DNA of 64,000 nt from Fibrobacter sp. (lineage in GTDB: Bacteria; Fibrobacterota; Fibrobacteria; Fibrobacterales; Fibrobacteraceae): positions 248,001 to 312,000 of the forward strand of contig JAKSIC010000001.1 of NCBI GenBank assembly GCA_024399015.1, read 5' to 3'. Shown here in pieces: positions 16,326 to 25,112 of this stretch. A program made the translations under genes and the position numbers. Position 1 is the first letter of the stretch; every line of letters starts with the position of its first letter. The notes beneath the pieces were generated by a model. That model searched no databases and was not told the DNA's origin. It was given only the letters and a program-made list of their open reading frames with translations.

Positions 16326-18890
16326 ATGAGAAAAGCAATGTTGGCAATCTGCACGCTACTAGCAATTTCATCCTTCGCGATTGCACAGACAAATTCTTCT
16401 ACATCGACTAGTTCGTCAGGAATGCAAAGCACAGCTAGTTCATCGAGTTTTTCATGTCCATGTCATACAACACAAACATCGGCAGAAAATTCAATTAATC
16501 AGCTCCATAAGGAATGCAAAGAAAAGAACGGCGAAGACTCTTTTTCAATGAAGAAAATGTCCGAAAACTGTTTTTGTATCGAAGGCGCTTGCGACATTCA
16601 TTACAGCAGCGCATCCATAGACACAATCAGTTATAGTTCTAGTTCGTCATCTATTGTCATCAGTTCTTCCAGCGAATATATCTATACGGGAGGAGTCTGC
16701 TACATAGACTCCGTATATTACGAGGGCGTCAAAAACGTACCAACGGTACACCGTGGTCTGTATTCCGTTCTACCCTATATGAAAAATGCGGACAATATCA
16801 AGGTATCCAAATGTTCATGTAATCAAGACGGTTCCTTTAAATGCAATTATTCAAATTTTGGCGTTCCCATTGGTTACAAACCTATAGATATTCCTCTCTG
16901 TGGCTTACGCAATGCATATTGGTGTCCTGGCATTGACGATGGAATGTGCGATTACAGCGGTTCTTCTATCGAAATATACCACTCTGACCAATATTGGAAA
17001 ACGGATTATACCTGGGGTGTAAAAAATTTCAGCAATAATGGTGTTTTTGAAATAAATGACGGATCGCAACCGCTTTATGTTGTCACGACAGACAATGAAA
17101 GATATCTCTTTTTCTGGATGAATCGTCCTCTACCCCAAAATATCAACACTTTCGATCTCGAAGATGCATTTTTGAAGGCAAATCCACGATTCCCTTCTGT
17201 TGACAAAATGAACGAATATTGCCGTGGAGAATGGTTCCCGCACGATGAAGACTGTTTTGGCTACGCTAGCGAAGTTGAAATTGCTTTGCAGGATTCAATA
17301 GACAATTGTGCTCTTTCTATGGGTATTTCGAAATATGACACGACTCTTTCTGATCGTGGGTGGTGCGTGGTCGGAACATGCGAACCAGGCGAAGATCCCT
17401 ATTATAGTTCGTCAAGTTACGCAAGTTCCTCATCTTCAGAAGAATCAAGTTCTTCAAGTGAATTTGGTCTATGTCAGTCTCTCCCATTTAGTTACATTCC
17501 CAGCGATCCAAAGAACACCTGCTTTGAAAGTAATGGTAAATGCTATAGATGCAATGCCGCGCGTCGTGCAGATGAATGCGACGAAGAGTGGATGTGGATA
17601 TACCCTTATACTCCAGATAAATATTTCTTCACAGAAATTGATTGCATAAGCGGGGAAAGAAAAGACAACAATAGAATTGGGCAGTGCCCCGGCTTCCCGA
17701 TGGAGACCACCCCTTATAATCCAGAGCAAGCATGCATTGCACACAATGGGAAATGCTACAGATGTAAATCCGAGAACAGCTATGTCAATTGCTCCTACGA
17801 CTGGCTTTGGACTGGCGAAAACTTCGGAACACACAATATTGGCTCATGGTACGAAGAAGTAGATTGTTATGATCCGTTTGAGGAGAATAATAACGAGTTT
17901 GTTGTTAATGGATGCGTAGATGAAAGTGTTTTGCGAAAGCAAGCCGCAAAGGATTATTACCGACAGTATGAAGATCCTTCTATTGAATATTTTGTTGATT
18001 TTACAAAACCTACAAAAAAGTTTGATATTCTTGGACGTCATAGAATTAATAAACAGCCTTCCCATATGGCGCTGTATCAAAAAAATATGGCTAAACCTCA
18101 ACGAGAAATAGAGACTTCTGCTATTTTGCAGATACCTTCAATAAGTAGTGCAGATTATTGTGATAGAGATTCCTCAGGGAGTTGGAACTGTAACAAAAAT
18201 AAAAAGGTATTGGAAAAAAGAGTTTGGTCTGTTAATGAATTTGTTGATCCGAGAAGATGTGATGTAAAGAAGGGCAGGGATTATTGGTATTTCAAAGAGA
18301 ATACTGATCCCGAAACCGGTGAGATTGTCAAAACTTATTTTGGTGGAGTTACATGCGCATGGCCTAATGTGTCAATTAATCATGAGCCTATATCACAAGA
18401 AAACGAATTAATATACTCAAATGGAAAAATTGTCGGTGCAAAAGCGACTGTTAAATACAGATTCTATACGCATACAACTTTGGGTGAAAACAATTATATA
18501 ATCATGAAAGCAGGGGAAGCTTTTTCAGATGGACATGTAGTAACATCAGCTGAAGAAACGTGTTATGAAAAACATGAACAAGGCCATGAAAAATACAACG
18601 AATGTGTTTCCTATGAAGAAGTTGAAGAAACAGGAACGTTCGAATGTACAGTGAAGGTTTCTGGAACGATGTCGAAAGAAAAGAGAACTGAAATACTTAA
18701 TGACGCGGTTACCGCCGACTTGACTGTAAAGCGAGATCTTTTTGAAAAACAACATTGGCAGGATAGACTAAATAAAGCCCAGAAAAAACTTGATAAATCT
18801 AGAGATCTATTCCATGCTGATTTCGGTACAGATGGATATGCCGGAAAAAATGATAAGCTACCCAAAAGTTATGTATGTCCGAATTTTTAG
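16326..18890 (+). CDS. Large secreted serine-rich, cysteine-repeat protein, function unknown
   Basis: 854 residues with a signal peptide (MRKAMLAICTLLAISSFAIA). Serine-rich spacers occur near residues 22-45, 95-115 and 360-380. Two tandem modules of about 70 residues share a GKCYRC core with matching flanking cysteines (GLCQSLPF...VDC-like at about 378-440, and GQCPGFPM...EEVDC at about 455-520). The last 330 residues are of a different kind, with fewer cysteines and a visibly more A+T-rich, different codon style, so the gene may be a fusion of two histories. I do not recognise a family. It is the first gene of cargo 1 behind acd copy 1. Confidence 0.7.
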   Translation: MRKAMLAICTLLAISSFAIAQTNSSTSTSSSGMQSTASSSSFSCPCHTTQTSAENSINQLHKECKEKNGEDSFSMKKMSENCFCIEGACDIHYSSASIDTISYSSSSSSIVISSSSEYIYTGGVCYIDSVYYEGVKNVPTVHRGLYSVLPYMKNADNIKVSKCSCNQDGSFKCNYSNFGVPIGYKPIDIPLCGLRNAYWCPGIDDGMCDYSGSSIEIYHSDQYWKTDYTWGVKNFSNNGVFEINDGSQPLYVVTTDNERYLFFWMNRPLPQNINTFDLEDAFLKANPRFPSVDKMNEYCRGEWFPHDEDCFGYASEVEIALQDSIDNCALSMGISKYDTTLSDRGWCVVGTCEPGEDPYYSSSSYASSSSSEESSSSSEFGLCQSLPFSYIPSDPKNTCFESNGKCYRCNAARRADECDEEWMWIYPYTPDKYFFTEIDCISGERKDNNRIGQCPGFPMETTPYNPEQACIAHNGKCYRCKSENSYVNCSYDWLWTGENFGTHNIGSWYEEVDCYDPFEENNNEFVVNGCVDESVLRKQAAKDYYRQYEDPSIEYFVDFTKPTKKFDILGRHRINKQPSHMALYQKNMAKPQREIETSAILQIPSISSADYCDRDSSGSWNCNKNKKVLEKRVWSVNEFVDPRRCDVKKGRDYWYFKENTDPETGEIVKTYFGGVTCAWPNVSINHEPISQENELIYSNGKIVGAKATVKYRFYTHTTLGENNYIIMKAGEAFSDGHVVTSAEETCYEKHEQGHEKYNECVSYEEVEETGTFECTVKVSGTMSKEKRTEILNDAVTADLTVKRDLFEKQHWQDRLNKAQKKLDKSRDLFHADFGTDGYAGKNDKLPKSYVCPNF

Positions 18891-19419
18891 TTTTAGCATA
18901 GCTCTAATAACATCCTTGGTCTTTTCTCAAGAGGGTATTGCACCAAAGGATGTTTTTGGCGAGTATTGCTTTACGGAGGACGATGACAAAACGGATCATT
19001 GGGTTTTGGAGAAGTATAAGTCGAATAAACCATATTTGTTTTCGTATTCCCAATGCTCGTATGATTATCGTCATTCCATACTTCCGGATTATGATTACTT
19101 CTTTTTAGGTCCTATATCGATGATTGTGAATTCGGTATTTGAGAAGGCAAAACCGGCAAGGTGTATGCCGAATTACTATTCAGAGAAAATGGTTTATGAA
19201 TCTTATGAAAAAATTTTATGGTTTTCAAAAAAACAAGAGCTTGAAACGGATAGCCTATTTGGACACTACTTTACCATAAGATGGAATGTCGATTATGATT
19301 CAAGTTATGTTCGATTAAACGCATCCGGCTCCGCAAGATTCTACATTTCCGGTTTTTGCACCGAGGACCAGTTAAAAATAATTAGGGGTCGAAAAAAAAT
19401 TGAACAAAAAAAATCATAA
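18871..19419 (+). CDS. Small secreted protein of cargo 1, function unknown
   Basis: About 182 residues from the ATG at 18871, chosen because it places a good signal peptide (MYVRIFSFSIALITSLVFSQ) at the N-terminus; earlier in-frame ATGs do not. It overlaps the 3' end of the preceding gene by 20 bp, which suggests translational coupling. The body is rich in aromatic residues and has four or five cysteines, consistent with an exported disulfide-bonded protein. No family recognised. Confidence 0.6.
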   Translation: MYVRIFSFSIALITSLVFSQEGIAPKDVFGEYCFTEDDDKTDHWVLEKYKSNKPYLFSYSQCSYDYRHSILPDYDYFFLGPISMIVNSVFEKAKPARCMPNYYSEKMVYESYEKILWFSKKQELETDSLFGHYFTIRWNVDYDSSYVRLNASGSARFYISGFCTEDQLKIIRGRKKIEQKKS

Positions 19420-19591
19420 AAATCATGTTTAGAGTTGAGGCATGTAACGAGAAATAAGAAAAAAAAACGATGAGATCCCCCAGCGAAACGCACTCATATA
19501 AATTCACGCAAAAATAATCCGCCTAAAAATAAAAAGAGTTCTGCAGTTTTATTACAACTGCGGGATTTTTGTTTTCAAGAACCAGAAAAAT

Positions 19592-20794
19592 CTACCTATT
19601 CCCCTTTGCACGGTTATGCGACTTGCAGAGCATTTCGCAGTTGGTGCGGTCGGTGGCACCGCCTTTGCTCCAGGCGGTCACGTGGTCGGCATCCATATCG
19701 GCAAGTTTCCAAATTTTAGTCTTAATATCATTCTTGTCGGACATGGCGCAGTAAGGGCAGTTAGAAACGCTTTCCGCCTGCGCCTTGGCAGTCTGCGCTG
19801 CATAGACACTTTTCTTTGTTGCTTCGTCAAACACGCGGACATTCAAAAGTTTCTTGTCCTTCTCGCCGCCTAACACGTACTCAAAAATTCCCTTGCGATC
19901 TTTCACATAGGGGTCTGCGTAAAGCGACATCACTTTATCTTGAACGGCTTTAGGACTATAGGCGTTCTTATGATAAGTTTCGTACAGCCTCCCCCATTCA
20001 AGCCCGCACATTTCGCTTTCTGTCATATCGAATACGCTTGAAGCCCAATCAATGACCGTATTGAAATACGTTTTGAGTTCATCAATATTTGCATCACGAC
20101 GATGTTTCGCCATATAGGAATCTTTCTTAGGCAACTTATACTTTTTCGCCTCTTCATCAGAAATCATTACTTCACTGACCCAATCAAGAGCAACGCTTAA
20201 AATGCCCTGACGGTTTGGTTCGCCACGCACATAGGTTTGCCACATCTGAACGTTGGCATTTCTAGAATTGCTGAACTCCGCCTTTGCAGCGGTTACAAAC
20301 GGTCCTGAGAAAATGGCATTTGACAATTCCTGTTCATTCAGCGGAACTCCTGTAATATTGATGGTTTTGAACCACTCCTTTATTTCAGTTTCTTCGCCTT
20401 TACAAACATAGACTAGCAATTCGTAGTCTTCGATCTGTTTCTGTTTTTCCGCAGGAAGCCCTCCAAAATACTGAGGTATGCCATTTGCATCCGCAACACC
20501 AAACTTTTCCTTGACAAATCGTCCGATAGATGTTATCCGCTGCTGACCATCCAGCACCTCAAAATGTTCATCATCTATCTTATTGAAATAGATAAGCCCT
20601 AGCGGATACCCCTTGAGCATGGAATCTATGACAGCAACATCGCGTTTTCCATCGGCATAAATATAGTTACGTTGGTATTCCGGCTGAATAGTAAGTTTGC
20701 CGGCGAGGCCGAACAAACCTTTTCCTTCAAGTTCGTTATAGATGAAACCTTCGCAGATTTCTTTGACGGAGTATTTTTTGAGTTCTGGTTTCAT
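19592..20794 (-). CDS. DUF262-HNH endonuclease-like protein
   Basis: 400 residues. The N-terminal DUF262 (ParB/Srx-like) domain shows QPEYQRNYIY and the hallmark VLDGQQRITSIGRF near residues 85-100. The C-terminus is an HNH nuclease with paired cysteines (NCPYC; CEMLC) and the DADHVTAWSKGGATDRTN motif near residues 365-390. DUF262 proteins such as GmrS are NTP-using parts of modification-dependent restriction systems; here nuclease and DUF262 are in one chain. It overlaps the upstream methyltransferase gene by 4 bp (ATGA), so the two are co-translated and probably form a restriction-modification-like defence pair. Confidence 0.85.
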   Translation of the reverse strand: MKPELKKYSVKEICEGFIYNELEGKGLFGLAGKLTIQPEYQRNYIYADGKRDVAVIDSMLKGYPLGLIYFNKIDDEHFEVLDGQQRITSIGRFVKEKFGVADANGIPQYFGGLPAEKQKQIEDYELLVYVCKGEETEIKEWFKTINITGVPLNEQELSNAIFSGPFVTAAKAEFSNSRNANVQMWQTYVRGEPNRQGILSVALDWVSEVMISDEEAKKYKLPKKDSYMAKHRRDANIDELKTYFNTVIDWASSVFDMTESEMCGLEWGRLYETYHKNAYSPKAVQDKVMSLYADPYVKDRKGIFEYVLGGEKDKKLLNVRVFDEATKKSVYAAQTAKAQAESVSNCPYCAMSDKNDIKTKIWKLADMDADHVTAWSKGGATDRTNCEMLCKSHNRAKGNR

Positions 20795-21984
20795 ACAGAA
20801 CCCTCCTTTGGTTTAATAAGAACACGAGCATAAAGCTGTTGATACTTTTTTTCATTCACAATGTAATAGGTTTCTCCTTCAGGGACTTCAGAAAGTTCAA
20901 TGGTCGCGCCATCATTCAATTTCGTCACTCGACTTTTCTTTCCATGCTTATCAACTTGTGTCTGTTCTGGATAGACTTTATTTGCACCGCCAAACCAAGT
21001 TTTAGTAATTCCCAAAATTTCGAACTGCTCCGGGCAATACTTATCTAAGAAAGAAATCGGCACTCCCATTACATCTTTATAATCACTGGGGATAGCGTCA
21101 GTGTAAGGAACTTCTATAGCATCGTAGTTATCGTATTTCTTATAACCCGTACCTTTGACTTCCTTGTGCTTGCTGAATTTGATATTATTTGCTTCGGTCA
21201 TCAATGACAACGGCTCGTGACGACGACCATGTTCAATGTTGGTGAACCAGCGAACTCCTTTCACTCTTATAAAATGATTTCCTTTTTCATCTATTCGCCA
21301 TCCAGCAGCCTCTAACGGATACTCTTTGGGAACACCAAATTCTCTATCGCCACTATGAATAGAAGCCCCTAACCAAACATCATTCTTTTTCAGCAATGGA
21401 AATATTTCTTTATACGTAATTGCGTTCATATTTCCAATAATGGCAAACTTTTTCCCAGATTCCATAATCCAAGCAACAAATTCTCTAAACAGGCTGAACG
21501 GTGGATTGGTGATAATAAAATCTGCTTCGTCCCGCAAGCGCTTGATTTCTTCAGAGCGAAAATCGCCATCGCCATCAAGATATTTCCATTCCAGGTCTTC
21601 TATATCTATCCGACCATTTCTATTGGTGTCGTGATCGAGTGTAAAAATTTTGCCCTTGATTTTTGACTTATCCACATCAAACCAAGGGGCTTGCTGTTCG
21701 AACAACGTCGGTTGCCAGTCCTTGACCTTATACTTCTTTGATTCTACCGCATAAGAAGTCGAAATCAATTTCTTCAGGCCGAGCTTCTCAAAATTTTGCG
21801 CAAAATAGCGGGTGAAATTGCTCCACTCAGGGTCATCACATGGCAACAAGATAGTCTTATTTCGGAATACATTTTCGTCGTATTCCAAGTAGGCATTCAT
21901 TTCTTTTTCAATATCCGCGTAAATCGTGTAGAACTCGTCGTTCTTCGCCTCTTTCGCTTTACCAAGCGCATCGTTCTTTGCCAT
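20791..21984 (-). CDS. EcoRI-family adenine-specific DNA methyltransferase
   Basis: 397 residues. Opens with KNDEFYTIYADIEKEM, typical of the EcoRI-type methylase family (PF13651), has the LLPCDDPEWSNF motif near residues 46-58, and the catalytic NPPF tetrapeptide at residues 160-163 for N6-adenine methylation. It probably protects host DNA at the site read by the DUF262-HNH partner encoded directly downstream. The classic EcoRI endonuclease itself is absent. The upstream 600 bp is non-coding and contains repeats and a structured RNA. Confidence 0.88.
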   Translation of the reverse strand: MAKNDALGKAKEAKNDEFYTIYADIEKEMNAYLEYDENVFRNKTILLPCDDPEWSNFTRYFAQNFEKLGLKKLISTSYAVESKKYKVKDWQPTLFEQQAPWFDVDKSKIKGKIFTLDHDTNRNGRIDIEDLEWKYLDGDGDFRSEEIKRLRDEADFIITNPPFSLFREFVAWIMESGKKFAIIGNMNAITYKEIFPLLKKNDVWLGASIHSGDREFGVPKEYPLEAAGWRIDEKGNHFIRVKGVRWFTNIEHGRRHEPLSLMTEANNIKFSKHKEVKGTGYKKYDNYDAIEVPYTDAIPSDYKDVMGVPISFLDKYCPEQFEILGITKTWFGGANKVYPEQTQVDKHGKKSRVTKLNDGATIELSEVPEGETYYIVNEKKYQQLYARVLIKPKEGSV

Positions 21985-22125
21985 CGTGTTGCTCCATGCA
22001 GAGAGTGAACGAGTTCACTCCCGTTGGAGCTAAAAACACGACCTTTCAATACAATACAAAGACCCGCAATCCCGAGCAGATACAGTACGCCCAGGACACA
22101 ATACACCCATGGCATTCATGGGTCA

Positions 22126-22195
22126 ATGCGAGTATTTGTCTTATTCTTGTATTCTTGAAATTGTCGAGATTCCAAACTCAGAACAAGAGCGACAC
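22126..22195 (+). repeat. Direct repeat, left copy
   Basis: About 65 bp containing GTCTTATTC..GTATTCTTGAAA.TGTCGAGATTCCAAACT..GAACAAGAG. The right copy is at 22488-22553. The pair brackets a 290-bp stretch holding the structured RNA at 22241-22326. Confidence 0.6.
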
Positions 22196-22240
22196 TCAGC
22201 GAGTTCACCCTTGCTCTGCAATCTTTACGCTTTTTGGGGA

Positions 22241-22326
22241 AACAAAAAGGCGTGGAGTTGAATGCACCTATCAGTTTGAGGCTCTCGACTGCCCGAATAC
22301 AATAAGCGCAAACAACTCACGCCCCA
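22241..22326 (-). ncRNA. Structured RNA with terminator-like outer stem, copy 1
   Basis: Read on the minus strand: the 5' arm GGCGTGAGTTG pairs with the 3' arm CAACTCCACGCC (one bulge), followed by TTTTTG. The enclosed sequence carries blocks GTTTGCGCTTATT and GAGCCTCA. The element at 39895-39980 has the same order of blocks and the same outer stem with different bases. No open frame is shared. Both copies lie at the far end of a cargo block, near the boundary element. The form resembles published terminator-ended sRNA motifs such as skipping-rope, but I cannot confirm this without a covariance search. Confidence 0.5.
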
Positions 22327-22487
22327 AAAGCTTGCAAGGTTTATACGCAGCAGAATGTTTTCACATTCTGATATGCATGAACCGCAGCAGCGGACGCCAA
22401 AGGCGTCAAATGGCCGTCAGCATCTTGGCTAATTGCAAAACAATAAGCCATACAGCAAAACGATGCGGCAAACCGAAGTCTGTCGCA

Positions 22488-22553
22488 GACGTGAGCGTTC
22501 GTCTTATTCCCGTATTCTTGAAACTGTCGAGATTCCAAACTGGGAACAAGAGA
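22488..22553 (+). repeat. Direct repeat, right copy
   Basis: Second copy of the 22126-22195 repeat with about five base differences. The sequence at 40020-40060 in cargo 4 (GAAATT..TG.CGATTTCAG...GAACAAGAGC) looks like a more distant relative. Confidence 0.55.
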
Positions 22554-22632
22554 AAACCCTATTTTCTTGAAATATAGATTATTCCACTGTCATAACATGA
22601 CTTTTTGCGGAAAAACGGTATTTTTGTCAACA

Positions 22633-22760
22633 TTTGGGCGGGTGGGCGGGGTAAGCCGGGCGTTGCGGGTGCGGCGTCTGAGCACCCGCTAGAAGGGGTA
22701 GCGGAAAACGCCGCCAGGCGGTTGCAGCGAGGGGGAAACTTCCCCCTTCCATACAAAAGA
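22633..22760 (+). repeat. Boundary element L2 (GC-rich, hairpin-forming)
   Basis: Begins with TTTGGGCGGGTGGG, then GCGTTGCGGGTGC-ggcgtctga-GCACCCGC, AGAAGGGGTAGCGGAA, ACGCCgccaGGCG, TTGCAGCGAGG and GGGGGAAacTTCCCCC. It abuts the truncated etfA directly. The first stem (22665-22672 with 22682-22689) is GCGGGTGC/GCACCCGC here but GCGGGGC/GCCCCGC in the other copies, a compensatory change. It is shorter than the other copies because it lacks the central ATTCCCGAAGGGAAT hairpin. Confidence 0.8.
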
Positions 22761-23207
22761 AAGTACGTTCCGGAAACGGAATACGTGGTCAAGGTGCTCG
22801 AACGCCATGTGGAAAAGGCCAAGCACAACCTCAAGGGCGCACCCATCGTGGTCGCCGGTGGTTACGGCATGGGCTCCAAGGAAAACTTCGACATGCTGTT
22901 CGAACTGGCCAAGGAACTCCACGGCGAAGTGGGTGCAAGCCGCGCTGCAATCGACGCAGGCTTCGTTGCCGACCATGACCGTCAGATCGGTCAGACCGGT
23001 CTCACCGTTCGCCCCAAGGTTTACATTGCTTGCGGTATTTCCGGCCAGATCCAGCACATCGCTGGCATGCAGGATTCCGGCATTATCATTTCCGTGAACA
23101 ATGACCCGGATGCTCCGATCAATGCAATTGCAGACTACGTCATCAACGGCAACGTTGAAGAAGTGGTTCCCAAGTTAATCAAGTACTACAAGGCAAACAA
23201 CAAGTAA
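22761..23207 (+). pseudogene. 5'-truncated etfA, second copy
   Basis: Encodes only the last 148 or so residues of EtfA, from KYVPETEYVVKVLERHVE onward, including the FAD-binding domain. The first 70 bp differ from native etfA at many positions (for example aagtacgttccggaaacg versus aagtacgttcccgaagct), then the match becomes exact by eye from about 22830. It cannot make a full EtfA because the N-terminal domain is missing. The reading frame stays open back into the boundary element, so a short chimeric peptide could still be made and translation could carry into acd copy 2, which starts 5 bp later. Confidence 0.85.
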
Positions 23208-23212
23208 GCGCT

Positions 23213-24922
23213 ATGGCAAATTTCTATACAGATCATCCAGAGATTAAGTTCAATCTCGAAAGCAGCCCCTTGATGAACCGCATTGTGGAACTCAGGGAAA
23301 ATGGCTTTGCTAATGAAGAAAAGTCCGATTACGCTCCGGCCGACTACGCCGACGCAATCGACAACTACAACAAGGTTTGCGAACTGGCTGGCGACATCGT
23401 TTCCAACGTGATCGCTCCCAACGCAGAAGCAGTTGATGCAGAAGGTCCTCATTGCGAAAACGGCCGCGTCCGCTACGCAAGCAAGACTTACGAAAACCTG
23501 GAAGCAACCGTGAAGGCTGGTCTTTGCGGCGTTACCATGCCCCGTCGTTTCGGTGGCCTGAACTTCCCCGTAACTGCTTACACCGCCATTAACGAAATGA
23601 TCGCTGCCGGCGACGCAGGTTTCGAAAACATCTGGTCCCTTCAGGACTGTATCGAAACTTTGTACGAATTCGGCGATGAAGATCAGCGTTCCCGTTTCGT
23701 GCCCCGCATCTGCGCCGGCGAAACCATGTCCATGGACTTGACCGAACCCGATGCCGGTTCCGACCTGCAGCGCGTGATGCTGAAGGCAACCTACAGCGAA
23801 GCAGACAAGTGCTGGTACCTGAACGGCGTGAAGCGCTTCATCACCAACGGCGACTCCGACATTCACCTGGTTCTTGCCCGCTCTGAAGAAGGCACCAAGG
23901 ATGGCCGCGGTCTTTCCATGTTCATCTACGACAAGCGCGACGGTGGCGTCGATGTTCGTCGTATCGAAAACAAGATGGGTATCCACGGTTCTCCGACCTG
24001 CGAACTGGTTTACAAGAACGCCAAGGCAGAACTCTGCGGCCGTCGCAAGTTCGGTCTCATCAAGTACGTGATGGCCCTCATGAACGGCGCACGTCTCGGT
24101 ATCGCTGCACAGGCAGTGGGTATCAGCCAGGCTTCCTACGACGAAGCTCTCGCCTACGCCAAGGACCGTAAGCAGTTCAACCAGGCTATCATCAACTTCC
24201 CCGGCGTCTACGAAATGCTTTCCAACATGAAGGCTCGCCTGGACGCTGGCCGCGCCCTCCTTTACCAGACAGCTCGCTACGTCGACATCTACAAGTCTCT
24301 TGAAGATATCGAACGCACCCGCAAGCTTACTGACGAAGAAAAGGCTGAACTGAAGCTGTACAACAAGTTGGCATCTGCCGGCACTCCGCTCACCAAGGGC
24401 ATGAATGCCGAATACTCCAACATCAACAGCTACGACAGCATCCAGGTTCACGGCGGTTCCGGCTACATGCTGGAATACGCTTGCCAGCGCCTCTACCGCG
24501 ACGCTCGTATTACCTCCATCTACGAAGGTACTACCCAGCTCCAGGTTGTTGCCGCCCTTCCGCACATCACCACCGGCACCTACACTTCCATGCTCGACGA
24601 ACTGGAAGCAGCCGCTGTTGCACCGGAATTCGAAAGCCTCAAGGCCCGCGCAAAGGCTATGGACGACAAGTTCAAGGCAGCCATCGACTACGTCAAGGCC
24701 GCTGAAAACAACGAGTTCCTGGACCTCTGCAGCCGCCGCCTGTACGAAATGGCCGGTAACTGCGTCATGGCTCAGCTCCTCATCCGCGACGCTTCTGCAA
24801 ACGCAGAACTGTTCGGCAAGAGCGCCAAGGTTTACCTGAACCTTGCTGAAGCAGAAGTGATGAAGCACTCCAACTTCATCATGGGCATGACTGCAGAACA
24901 GATCGCTGACTATAAGGCTTAA
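23213..24922 (+). CDS. Acyl-CoA dehydrogenase, second complete copy
   Basis: 569 residues, with all the acyl-CoA dehydrogenase motifs of copy 1 including the catalytic IYEGTTQLQ. Across the first 1640 bp I found only a handful of substitutions (for example at the codons of NAKAEL, YVDIY and GMNAEY), all silent. The tail is the standard [22 protein letters not shown], shared with copies 3-5, so this is probably the original host 3' end displaced by cargo 1. It is intact and may be expressed if transcription enters from cargo 1 or the boundary element. Confidence 0.9.
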   Translation: MANFYTDHPEIKFNLESSPLMNRIVELRENGFANEEKSDYAPADYADAIDNYNKVCELAGDIVSNVIAPNAEAVDAEGPHCENGRVRYASKTYENLEATVKAGLCGVTMPRRFGGLNFPVTAYTAINEMIAAGDAGFENIWSLQDCIETLYEFGDEDQRSRFVPRICAGETMSMDLTEPDAGSDLQRVMLKATYSEADKCWYLNGVKRFITNGDSDIHLVLARSEEGTKDGRGLSMFIYDKRDGGVDVRRIENKMGIHGSPTCELVYKNAKAELCGRRKFGLIKYVMALMNGARLGIAAQAVGISQASYDEALAYAKDRKQFNQAIINFPGVYEMLSNMKARLDAGRALLYQTARYVDIYKSLEDIERTRKLTDEEKAELKLYNKLASAGTPLTKGMNAEYSNINSYDSIQVHGGSGYMLEYACQRLYRDARITSIYEGTTQLQVVAALPHITTGTYTSMLDELEAAAVAPEFESLKARAKAMDDKFKAAIDYVKAAENNEFLDLCSRRLYEMAGNCVMAQLLIRDASANAELFGKSAKVYLNLAEAEVMKHSNFIMGMTAEQIADYKA

Positions 24923-25020
24923 TTGATAACTAAGGCGAGTGAAGCGACTAAATTTATTTAGTCATTTCCGAGCCGGTTATCAAAGCAACGAAGTTGCTTA
25001 TCGCCTGCAGGGACCGCGCA
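24923..25020 (+). repeat. 3'-flank repeat after acd copy 2
   Basis: Starts right after the acd stop. TTGATAAC at 24923-24930 and GTTATCAA at 24976-24983 bracket a GACTAAAT-tt-ATTTAGTC hairpin; a GCAACgaaGTTGC hairpin follows. The same 98 bp, with only a few changes, follows acd copy 4 at 34019. It is absent after copies 1, 3 and 5. Confidence 0.75.
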
Positions 25021-25066
25021 GTTAACGGATGTCATCCCGGCCTTGAGCCGGGATCACGCAAAACTT

Positions 25067-25099
25067 AAAAGACCTCGGCAGAAATGCCGGGGTCTTTTT
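25067..25099 (+). terminator. Rho-independent terminator after acd copy 2
   Basis: AAAAGACC-CGGCA-gaaa-TGCCG-GGTCTTTT. Nearly the same hairpin follows copy 5 at 41166. Confidence 0.8.
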
Positions 25100-25112
25100 A
25101 CATCTTGATTTT

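Noticed and set aside
22241-22326. HEARO/omega-RNA of an IscB element
   Set aside because: The HNH genes nearby are of DUF262-HNH type and not IscB-like (no RuvC motifs); the RNA ends in a simple terminator stem.
24990-25060. GTCATCCCGG...CCGGGATC palindrome as a cassette site
   Set aside because: This is a very common dispersed bacterial palindrome, a partial form also lies near 58857, and it is not tied to the cassette junctions.
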